Position numbers and translations under genes: made by a program | Assembly: GCA_030149965.1 (NCBI GenBank) | Contig: JASLHB010000089.1 | Coordinates: 1 to 23,011, forward strand | Source of the DNA: Wohlfahrtiimonas sp. | GTDB taxonomy: Bacteria; Pseudomonadota; Gammaproteobacteria; Cardiobacteriales; Wohlfahrtiimonadaceae | DNA: 23,011 nt | Reading direction: 5' to 3' | The notes under the pieces: generated by a model | What the model was told of the DNA's origin: nothing | Seen by the model: only the letters and a program-made list of their open reading frames with translations | Databases searched by the model: none | In this document: in pieces, positions 8,801 to 14,516 of the stretch | Numbering within the stretch: position 1 is the first letter of the stretch | Layout of the letters: every line of letters begins with the position of its first letter

Positions 8801-9257
8801 TGTGAATCAGCCATTCAAACAAGGTATGGAAGTTTCGATCGGTGTGCCTGCATTGATTCCTGAAGAATATATTGGTGATATTCCAACGCGATTATCATTA
8901 TATAAACGCATTGCAAGTGCTGAGAGTTTAGATGATTTGAATAACATTCACATCGAGATGATTGATCGCTTTGGCTTATTGCCTGATCAAACGAAGCGCT
9001 TATTCAAAATTGCGGAGATTAAATTAAAATCAGCACCATTGAATTTGGAGAAGATCGAAGCAACAGCTGATGGTGTTCGCATTATTTTTGGCTCTAAACC
9101 TCATATCAATTTAAGAGCCATGATCGATTTGATTCAGCAGAAACCAAATTTCTATCAACTCCAAGGTCAAGAAGTTTTACGCTATAAATTGCCGATGGAG
9201 AATGAAGAAGTGCGCATCAATAGTATTTTGAAGTTGATCGAGGAGTTAAAACCGTAA
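5889..9257 (+). CDS. mfd: Mfd, transcription-repair coupling factor
   Basis: Mfd is an ATP-driven DNA translocase that removes stalled RNA polymerase and recruits UvrA. The 1122-aa length is close to E. coli Mfd (1148). Domain order is complete: a UvrB-like N-terminal module (about 1-330), an RNA-polymerase-interaction domain around 460-515 (VHLKHGVGRYVGL at 468-480), and RecG-like helicase motors with Walker A GDVGFGKTE (606-614), DEEH (707-710), TATPIPRT (733-740) and QLRGRVGRS (876-884). The C-terminal TRCF domain covers about 990-1100. The ribosome-binding site is poor. The last 35 bp before the final codon positions (9219-9253) recur exactly at 9979-10013 beyond the next gene, which suggests that the 3' end was disturbed by an insertion or duplication while the reading frame was kept. 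Confidence 0.97.
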   Translation: MSKQKPFVIASESIPTTNKTVEWQQQNSASFAFTLNYSAKNSQQKIVTIVENMQQAESLLQDLAFFGHQATIFPDTETLPYDSFSPQLNIISERLATLARLRQGAISTLIVTIPTLMQHLAPLKFLDGHVLVLKPGDIVDRDQWRLGLEASGYQNVKQVMEPGEFAIRGAIIDLFPMGITTPIRVDLFDDEVESIRTFDPETQRTVETIPELSILPAREFDTSPKALELFQQKFKNSFEVDTTQCNLYKEIVNGNLPAGVENYLPLFFDDTATLFDYLGEQTTFITYPNLYKSAESFQKLIDTRYERYRHDIERPLLSPARLYINFNGLEKILANKPKVTVSFSGDAPVVRQINQVEAWLKDNEKSALILTTETTGRREILLERLKELSLSPAVRDKFADITKVPEHFTLLTGALSNSFSYQNQFALVTENSLLGIPMQSTRKKQQKTVDVKSMLTSIDHLKEGDPIVHLKHGVGRYVGLDSIDDNELLVIEYKGNSKLYIPITDLNDLSLYTGGSKESAPWHRLGSDQWEKICKKASEKIHDTAAELLDIYSRRELQEARGMALLDEYDQFAASFPFQTTPDQQRAIDDVLKDLTVGKMDRIICGDVGFGKTEVAMRGAFMAVMNGYQVALLAPTTLLAEQHVQDFMDRFADWPVKIAGLSRFRSTKETKETLELLAEGKIDIVIGTHKLLSKDVKFKNLGLVIIDEEHRFGVKHKEQLKSLRTEVNLLTMTATPIPRTLNMGLSGLRELSIIATPPMERIAVKTFVNEWNEELMIEAMNRELKRGGQMYVLHNEVETIGLMQDTLERLMPEIKVGIAHGQMKETELEKVMLDFYHHRIQVLLCTTIVESGIDVPNANTMIINRADKLGLAQLHQLRGRVGRSHHRAYCYLIVPPEKQMTKDAVKRIEALTETEILGAGFMIANHDLEIRGAGELLGDSQSGQITEMGFSLYMELLTRAVEAIKRGETLDVNQPFKQGMEVSIGVPALIPEEYIGDIPTRLSLYKRIASAESLDDLNNIHIEMIDRFGLLPDQTKRLFKIAEIKLKSAPLNLEKIEATADGVRIIFGSKPHINLRAMIDLIQQKPNFYQLQGQEVLRYKLPMENEEVRINSILKLIEELKP
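9219..9253 (+). repeat. Direct repeat copy R1 (3' end of mfd)
   Basis: The 35 bp AATAGTATTTTG...TTAAAACC encode the Mfd tail NSILKLIEELK plus the first two bases of the final Pro codon. They are identical to 9979-10013, 760 bp downstream. After the perfect repeat, R1 continues GTAATTTA and R2 continues AATTTA, so homology resumes after a 2-bp indel that falls at the mfd stop codon. Confidence 0.95.
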
Positions 9258-9290
9258 TTTAAAGCGTATTTTTACTTGAGATTTAAATTT

Positions 9291-9983
9291 ATGAAAAAAA
9301 TAATAATAATAACCATAATATTTTTAATGAATATCCTATTGATAGGTCATTCTGATAATAATTATCGTATTCAGAATGATCTATTTTATGAAGAGGTTCA
9401 TGCGCCTGCTAAAACAGTGGAGTGGATAGAAACTACTGATGGCACGATAACTACTCATGCTGTTATCGATGCTAATGAGCAGGGGAATGTTCAAGAAATA
9501 GCATTTTTGCCGAATATCCTTGGAGATATAAAAGAACTAAAGAAAAACAGTGATGATCTGATGTTCTTTTTTTCTGAGTTGAAAGACAATAAACGTAGGA
9601 TAGTTACTTTTTCTAAAGAATCAAACAAACCGATTGATGTAGATATCGAGGAATGGCTAAGTCCTTATGAATCTGTTGCTGCCAGTGTTACAGGTATAGG
9701 TATAATGATAAAAGAACAATTTAATACAAATGGTAGTATTAAAAGAAGAGAGATTAATGAGTTGCTAAGCCCTTATGAAAATGAAATAACAAATTATTAT
9801 TACTTTAAAGAGAATGAACAAAAACCAGAGTCATTGATCACTGATCTTGCAGAAGGTGAAAAGCTTATTTTTGTGACAACGCTAGAGATCGATGAAAAAG
9901 GTAGTTGGACAAAACGCCAAGAGGAAGAACTTGGTGGTGAAACCAAAATCCAAACGCGTATTATTGAATATTATCCTGAATAG
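9291..9983 (+). CDS. Secreted orphan protein with two tandem DxxG-type units
   Basis: A 230-aa protein of unknown function. The frame extends back to a TTG at 9276, but ATG 9291 gives a proper signal sequence: a KK dipeptide followed by a hydrophobic run (residues 4-19). The segment LLIGHS resembles a lipobox without the Cys, so a soluble exported or membrane-tethered protein is more likely than a lipoprotein. The mature part is rich in Glu, Lys, Asn and Ile. Two units each begin LSPYE (123-127, 159-163) and end in a charged G-S-x-x-K-R motif (NTNGSIKRRE, 144-153; DEKGSWTKRQ, 201-210). Such motifs resemble those of secreted YD-like proteins, a resemblance seen by eye. No terminator separates it from mfd. 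Its TAG stop lies inside direct repeat R2. Confidence 0.8.
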   Translation: MKKIIIITIIFLMNILLIGHSDNNYRIQNDLFYEEVHAPAKTVEWIETTDGTITTHAVIDANEQGNVQEIAFLPNILGDIKELKKNSDDLMFFFSELKDNKRRIVTFSKESNKPIDVDIEEWLSPYESVAASVTGIGIMIKEQFNTNGSIKRREINELLSPYENEITNYYYFKENEQKPESLITDLAEGEKLIFVTTLEIDEKGSWTKRQEEELGGETKIQTRIIEYYPE

Positions 9984-10013
9984 TATTTTGAAGTTGATCG
10001 AGGAGTTAAAACC
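9979..10013 (+). repeat. Direct repeat copy R2 (second copy of the mfd tail)
   Basis: Identical to 9219-9253. Read in the mfd frame it would encode NSILKLIEELKPI and then a TAG stop at 10018-10020. The first five bases supply the end of the last Glu codon and the TAG stop of the upstream orphan gene. Unlike R1, this copy is the left arm of a hairpin (10006-10027), so it may mark the original mfd terminus. Confidence 0.95.
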
Positions 10014-10027
10014 AATTTAGGTTTTAA
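10006..10027. terminator. Weak hairpin between convergent genes
   Basis: The 8-bp stem TTAAAACC / GGTTTTAA has the loop AATTTA and lies between the convergent orphan genes. There is no run of T after it in either direction, so termination would be inefficient. It includes the end of repeat R2. Confidence 0.4.
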
Positions 10028-10037
10028 TATCTGATAT

Positions 10038-10901
10038 TTATTGAGCAATTACGCTATCTTCGAGAATTTCAGGGTTGAGGAAATTGATCTCTTGTACTGT
10101 AAAAAAATGCGGTTGAATGATGACATCATTGCCTTTTGCAATGGGCTGATAGCCAACGCATTTCTTATAATCACAACCTTCTAAATAAATAGAGTTTTGG
10201 CCAACTCGAATATGTTTTGGCATTGTTAGAAATGCACCGGATATCATGATTCTTTCTTTTTCTTTTGCATGATATTCGCCGAGTTTGCTTGCCACAAATT
10301 CCATTAACAAAATGAATAATATAAATATTATGAATAAATAAGTAATGCCTAATATTATGAAAGAAATATCATGTAATACAGCTTTCTCTTTTTTCTGTAA
10401 GAAGAACTTACGTGGTAAAAATCGACTGAAATGATGTAAGACATTATGGAAATGCTTGGTAAATACAAAGGGAATGAAGAAAGCATACAGCAATATAATG
10501 AAAACCTGTGTACTAACAGCGAGCCCTGGCATGCTAAAAACAAAAGGACTTAATAAAGTAAAAGTCGCTATAAAAACAGGCCAAGAAAATTCTTGGGCAG
10601 AAACTTTTTCAATGCTGTGACGAAACATGAAAACGCCACCTACAATAAATCCTATGGCAAAAAACAATAATGTGATGAGCAAAATGACTAACGTTTTATT
10701 TTCTACAACATCTAGCCACAACGAAGATTCTAGCGGGATGAATGGCAAATGAAACGTGTTAAAATATGCCATTTTATAAGAATAAATAGCGATATTAAAT
10801 AGAAATAATCCCGCTGCTGGAACGATTAAAATCGATACAGCTTTGAGTGCATTCATGATATCTGAATGGATTTTTTGTGGGTTATTTAAGTAATCACTCA
10901 T
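10038..10901 (-). CDS. Orphan five-helix membrane protein
   Basis: A 287-aa integral membrane protein of unknown function. Likely transmembrane helices are at about 20-42, 70-93, 107-124, 128-147 and 179-204. They are followed by an ~80-residue soluble C-terminal domain rich in beta-type sequence with one Cys pair (Cys243, Cys248). A basic loop (about 148-175, several His, Arg and Lys) between helices 4 and 5 suggests a cytosolic side there, which would put the C-terminal domain outside. An AAGG ribosome-binding site lies about 10 bases before the ATG. It converges on the secreted orphan and is divergent from fba. No enzymatic motif or known transporter signature is visible. AT richness resembles that of the neighbouring orphan. 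Confidence 0.8.
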   Translation of the reverse strand: MSDYLNNPQKIHSDIMNALKAVSILIVPAAGLFLFNIAIYSYKMAYFNTFHLPFIPLESSLWLDVVENKTLVILLITLLFFAIGFIVGGVFMFRHSIEKVSAQEFSWPVFIATFTLLSPFVFSMPGLAVSTQVFIILLYAFFIPFVFTKHFHNVLHHFSRFLPRKFFLQKKEKAVLHDISFIILGITYLFIIFILFILLMEFVASKLGEYHAKEKERIMISGAFLTMPKHIRVGQNSIYLEGCDYKKCVGYQPIAKGNDVIIQPHFFTVQEINFLNPEILEDSVIAQ

Positions 10902-11009
10902 GATTTTTGCCTTATATTATTGTGATAACTAATTAGAATGAATAATTATTATAGGTAAATTATGAAAAATAGCACATGTCTAAATCATTGCTGAGAATAT
11001 CATTTTAGA

Positions 11010-11041
11010 AAGGAAAAAAATATTATTCCTTGTGGTAGAAT
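11010..11041 (+). promoter_or_regulatory. fba promoter with a small inverted repeat
   Basis: An extended -10 (TGG-TAGAAT, -10 at 11036-11041) lies about 38 bp before the fba ATG. No good -35 is present. Instead the -35 region holds a 6-bp inverted repeat AAGGAA (11010-11015) / TTCCTT (11026-11031), a possible operator. Confidence 0.5.
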
Positions 11042-11078
11042 ACGGCGAGAAATTATCTGTAATTTAGGAGATCCGGCA

Positions 11079-12155
11079 ATGGCTAAAATTTTAGACGCAG
11101 TGAAACCAGGTGTTTTATTTGGTGATGATGTACAGAAAGTATTTGAAATCGCAAAAGCAGAAGGTTTTGCATTACCTGCAGTGAATGTTGTAAACACAGA
11201 ATCAGTGAATGGTGTTTTAGAAGCAGCAGCAAAAGCAAAATCACCAGTGATTATTCAGTTTTCAAATGGTGGTGGCCAGTTTTTTGTTGGTAAAAGTTTA
11301 AAATTAGAAGGTCAACAAGCTGCTATCTTGGGTACAATCGCAGGCGCTAAATACGTTCATGCTGTTGCTGAAGCTTACGGCGTTCCTGTGATTTTACATA
11401 CAGATCACGCAGCTAAAAAATTATTGCCATGGATCGATGGATTATTGGATGCTGGTGAAGCATTCTTTAAAGAAACAGGCAAGCCATTGTTCTCTTCTCA
11501 CATGATCGATTTATCAGAAGAAACATTAGAAGAAAATATCGAGATTTCAGGTAAATACCTAGAGCGCATGGCTAAATTGGGTATGACTTTAGAGATCGAA
11601 TTGGGTTGTACTGGTGGTGAAGAAGATGGCGTGGATAACACAGACATTGATAACTCATTGCTTTATACACAACCAGAAGATGTTGCTTATGCTTATGAGA
11701 AATTAGTAGCAATCAGTCCGCGTTTCACAATTGCAGCTTCTTTCGGTAACGTTCACGGTGTTTATAAGCCAGGTAACGTACGTTTGACGCCAGTAATTTT
11801 AGATAACTCACAGAAATATGTTTCTGAGAAATTTAACTTACCAGCGAAAAGCCTGGATTTCGTATTCCACGGTGGTTCAGGTTCAGATTTACAAGATATC
11901 CGTGATGCAATCTCTTTCGGTGTGATCAAAATGAACATCGATACAGATACACAATGGGCAACTTGGGAAGGTGTGTTGAACTATTACAACGAGCATAAAG
12001 ATTACTTACAAGGTCAATTGGGTAATCCTGAAGGCGAAGAAAAGCCTAATAAGAAATATTATGATCCACGTGCATGGTTACGTGCAGGTCAAGTATCTCT
12101 AGCGAACCGCGTATTAGAAGCATTTGAAGCATTGAATGCTATGAATCGCAACTAA
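11079..12155 (+). CDS. fbaA: Class II fructose-bisphosphate aldolase
   Basis: This Zn-dependent glycolytic and gluconeogenic enzyme interconverts fructose-1,6-bisphosphate with DHAP and glyceraldehyde-3-phosphate. At 358 aa it aligns with E. coli FbaA almost without gaps. Active-site residues fall at the same numbers: Asp109 and His110 (HTDHAAKKLL), Glu174 and Glu181 (ELGCTGGEEDG), His226 (NVHGVYKPGN) and His264 (FHGGSGS), followed by NIDTDTQWA. A strong AGGAG lies eight bases upstream. The gene is a single unit with its own promoter and an intrinsic terminator directly after it. Codon choice is uniform, as expected for a highly expressed gene. Confidence 0.98.
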   Translation: MAKILDAVKPGVLFGDDVQKVFEIAKAEGFALPAVNVVNTESVNGVLEAAAKAKSPVIIQFSNGGGQFFVGKSLKLEGQQAAILGTIAGAKYVHAVAEAYGVPVILHTDHAAKKLLPWIDGLLDAGEAFFKETGKPLFSSHMIDLSEETLEENIEISGKYLERMAKLGMTLEIELGCTGGEEDGVDNTDIDNSLLYTQPEDVAYAYEKLVAISPRFTIAASFGNVHGVYKPGNVRLTPVILDNSQKYVSEKFNLPAKSLDFVFHGGSGSDLQDIRDAISFGVIKMNIDTDTQWATWEGVLNYYNEHKDYLQGQLGNPEGEEKPNKKYYDPRAWLRAGQVSLANRVLEAFEALNAMNRN

Positions 12156-12172
12156 TTTGAACAAAATTTTTG

Positions 12173-12198
12173 AAAAACCGCACTCGGTGCGGTTTTTT
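12173..12198 (+). terminator. Intrinsic terminator of fba
   Basis: An 11-bp stem (12173-12183 with 12187-12197: AAAAACCGCAC / GTGCGGTTTTT) with a TCG loop ends in a run of six T. Confidence 0.92.
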
Positions 12199-12225
12199 GC
12201 ATTGGAATAATATAAAGGTAACTTT

Positions 12226-12975
12226 ATGAGTAATACAACGATATGGATTCATGGTTTCCATGCTGTGGAAGCGGCTTTTGATCAAGGTTCTGTTGTTCAG
12301 ATTTGGTTGAATGATCAGCGCTTGGATAAGCGTGCACAAGCATTTTTAGCAAAATTAAAAGATCAAAAAGTGCCTGTGAATATGGTTAGCCAAAAAATGT
12401 TGGAAACTAAAACAGGTGAAGAAGCACGTCATCAGGGCATTGCGGCAGAGGTGCGTGTAATGGATGCGAAGAATGAAAACTTCTTATTTGCATTATTGGA
12501 AGAACAATCAGCACCATTATTATTAATTTTAGATGGTGTAACAGATCCTCATAATGTGGGTGCATGTTTGCGCAGTGCAGAAGCATTTGGTGTGCACGCA
12601 GTGATTGCACCGAGAGATCGTGCCTGTGGTTTAACGCCAATTGTTCGTAAAATTTCAAGTGGTAGTTCTGAACGTGTGCCATTCATTGAAGTGACAAACT
12701 TAGCTCGTACGATTGATGATTTGAAAGAGCGCGGTGTTTGGTTAGCTGGTTTAGCTGGTGAAGCAACTGAAACGATTTACGAAGCGAACTTAACTGGTGC
12801 AATGGCAATCATCATGGGCTCAGAAGGTGAAGGTATGCGCCGTTTGACGAAAGAAGCTTGTGATTTTTTATTGAAAATTCCAATGGAAGGTAAGATTGAA
12901 AGCTTGAACGTTTCTGTTGCAACGGGTGTGGTTTTATCAGAAAGTCATCGCCAACGTTTTCATAAGCGTAAATAA
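12226..12975 (+). CDS. rlmB: RlmB, 23S rRNA Gm2251 2'-O-methyltransferase
   Basis: This 249-aa SPOUT (SpoU) methyltransferase modifies G2251 in the P-loop of 23S rRNA, using SAM. The N-terminal substrate-binding domain starts with WIHGFHAVEAA (7-17). The three SpoU motifs are all visible: DPHNVGACLRSAEAFG (107-122), IMGSEGEGMRRL (196-207) and IPMEGKIESLNVSVATGV (218-235), which form the trefoil knot. Length matches E. coli RlmB (243). The ATG has AAGG about eight bases upstream. The gene lies between two strong terminators, so it is a single transcription unit; its promoter must be in the short gap after the fba terminator or rely on readthrough. Confidence 0.96.
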   Translation: MSNTTIWIHGFHAVEAAFDQGSVVQIWLNDQRLDKRAQAFLAKLKDQKVPVNMVSQKMLETKTGEEARHQGIAAEVRVMDAKNENFLFALLEEQSAPLLLILDGVTDPHNVGACLRSAEAFGVHAVIAPRDRACGLTPIVRKISSGSSERVPFIEVTNLARTIDDLKERGVWLAGLAGEATETIYEANLTGAMAIIMGSEGEGMRRLTKEACDFLLKIPMEGKIESLNVSVATGVVLSESHRQRFHKRK

Positions 12976-12995
12976 TCATTGTGCATTGAATAGAT

Positions 12996-13028
12996 AAAAT
13001 AAAACCGTCGAAAGACGGTTTTATTTTT
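12996..13028. terminator. Bidirectional terminator between rlmB and the small membrane protein
   Basis: A 14-bp perfect stem (12996-13009 with 13014-13027) has a GAAA tetraloop and is T-rich on both sides. It serves rlmB on the plus strand and the minus-strand gene ending at 13052. Confidence 0.92.
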
Positions 13029-13051
13029 GAGGATTGGTATTAACCATTAAA

Positions 13052-13312
13052 TTAGTCTGGAACAGTTCTTTGATAAGCTTCTGCTTTTTTACGAGATTCA
13101 ACTTCTGCTTGCATGCGATCTGTGTGCGGTCTGAAAGCAATTGCGCCAATGAATCCTGTGAAAAATAATAAAAAGCCTAAAGGACCGATCATGGTAACAA
13201 AGTACATACCAACATCTTGATTGCCCCAGAAAATTAGAGGGAAACCGATTAGAACACCAATCGCGGTTAGAATGATGCCGAGATAGAAAATAAAGGTATT
13301 AAGTTTAAGCAT
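13052..13312 (-). CDS. Small two-helix membrane protein, unknown function
   Basis: An 86-aa protein with two likely transmembrane helices (about 6-28 and 36-59) and a charged, probably cytosolic, C-terminal tail with several Arg, Lys and Glu (61-86). GAGAT lies seven bases upstream of the ATG. It begins 43 bp after the ghrA stop on the same strand with no terminator between them, so it is probably the second gene of a ghrA unit. I do not recognise a family; it is too short for a functional guess. Confidence 0.75.
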   Translation of the reverse strand: MLKLNTFIFYLGIILTAIGVLIGFPLIFWGNQDVGMYFVTMIGPLGFLLFFTGFIGAIAFRPHTDRMQAEVESRKKAEAYQRTVPD

Positions 13313-13355
13313 GATGATCTCGTCTGTTTCAGGATTTTGCTGATTATAACATAAG

Positions 13356-14291
13356 TTAATAACCGCGGTTTAAGTCTACAAGATTATTCGGGAGCTTTCC
13401 TTCGCGAACAAGTTTAAAGTTTTCAGCAACTTGTTGGCTTGCTGTGATGGGATTTGTCAGCGCTGCAACATGGGGAGTGATCTCAATTGCAGGTTCATTC
13501 CAGAAAGGATGATCCGTTGGCAAAGGTTCAGTTTGGAATACATCTAATAATGCACCACTTAAATGTTTTGACTGGATTACTGCTAATAAATCTTGTTCAT
13601 TAACATGCCCACCGCGTGCAGGATTAATTAAATAAGCACCTTCAGGCAATAATGCCAAAGTTTCTTTATTTAGAATGTGGCGAGTATCATCAGTCAATGG
13701 CAATAAACAGACCAAAATATTACATTGCTTCAAAAATTCAGGCAGTTGATCTTTGCCATGATAATAAGAAATTTCGCTTTCTGGTTTTGAAACGCTATTT
13801 TTCCAACCAATGACATTAAAACCATAATCTTTCAGTGCATTGGCAACATAAGCACCTAACTCACCTAATCCTAAAACGCCAACGGTTAAATCTTCTTTGA
13901 ATGGTCGGCGTTTCATTTTCCAAAGATTATCGGCTTGATATTGATTGTAATATTGAATGTTTCGATAAGCTTTTAACGCACCATATAATGCATATTCTGC
14001 CATTTGTTCACGCATATCGTGATCAATGATTCGTGCAATCATTGCATTTTTAGGAATGCTTGGGCATTCCACTAAATGATCAATGCCCATGCCTGTAGAT
14101 TGTACAAATTTCAAGTTAGGTAACTTATTGAATTGAGCATCATCAGGTTTCCAAGCTAAAACCATCGTAATCTCAGCTAAATCTCCAGGATTATCCATCG
14201 TTCTTAAATCGAATGTTGGATCAATTGCATGTAAGTTTTTGATCCATTGATCAAAATTTGGTAATACATTACTTAAACATAAAATGGCCAT
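13356..14291 (-). CDS. ghrA: Glyoxylate/hydroxypyruvate reductase A-like dehydrogenase
   Basis: This is a 311-aa D-2-hydroxyacid dehydrogenase of the GhrA type (E. coli GhrA 312 aa), expected to reduce glyoxylate and hydroxypyruvate with NADPH. The nucleotide-binding motif GVLGLGELG (138-146) is followed by the catalytic triad of the family: Arg226 in NPARGGHV, Glu255 in VFQTEPLP and His274 in TPHVAA. The C-terminus DLNRGY matches the GhrA ending. The frame is open to 14396, but the ATG at 14289-14291 has AAGGAG six bases upstream and gives the family length, and a -10 lies inside the extra 35 codons. It probably cotranscribes with the small membrane protein downstream. Exact substrate is not shown by sequence. 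Confidence 0.88.
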   Translation of the reverse strand: MAILCLSNVLPNFDQWIKNLHAIDPTFDLRTMDNPGDLAEITMVLAWKPDDAQFNKLPNLKFVQSTGMGIDHLVECPSIPKNAMIARIIDHDMREQMAEYALYGALKAYRNIQYYNQYQADNLWKMKRRPFKEDLTVGVLGLGELGAYVANALKDYGFNVIGWKNSVSKPESEISYYHGKDQLPEFLKQCNILVCLLPLTDDTRHILNKETLALLPEGAYLINPARGGHVNEQDLLAVIQSKHLSGALLDVFQTEPLPTDHPFWNEPAIEITPHVAALTNPITASQQVAENFKLVREGKLPNNLVDLNRGY

Positions 14292-14297
14292 ATCAAA

Positions 14298-14342
14298 CTC
14301 CTTAAATTTAAAGTTGGGATTGTTATTGTTATTCAGATTATA
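14298..14342 (-). promoter_or_regulatory. ghrA -10 and ribosome-binding site (decide the start)
   Basis: On the minus strand a perfect -10 TATAAT (14337-14342) has no good -35. AAGGAG (14298-14303) lies six bases before the ATG. These place transcription and translation starts downstream of the longer open frame's first ATG. Confidence 0.55.
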
Positions 14343-14435
14343 ATGCCCGACTATATACAAAAATGCACAGACTATAAGATAAATCATGTTGAGCACTAAT
14401 ATTGCTTTTTTTATAACAGTTTTTTAAAATTTTCG

Positions 14436-14441
14436 TTAGAA
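14436..14441 (+). promoter_or_regulatory. Possible fimV -10
   Basis: TAGAAT lies about 75 bp before the fimV ATG, inside an AT-rich stretch. The -35 is poor. The AAGGAG just after it is not followed by a usable start codon. Confidence 0.3.
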
Positions 14442-14516
14442 TGTAAGGAGTTTTGCGATTTTTAAGCTCGCTCCAATCTTTTAGGACGAATTCAGACTGA
14501 GTACTCGGAACAAATT

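Noticed and set aside
14292..14396. N-terminal extension of ghrA
   Set aside because: It has a poor start, poly-Asn content and a -10 inside it, whereas the internal ATG has AAGGAG and gives the family length.
14443..14500. Leader peptide upstream of fimV
   Set aside because: AAGGAG is followed by a TTG only two or three bases away, and the 15-codon product has no regulatory-looking codons or attenuator hairpin.
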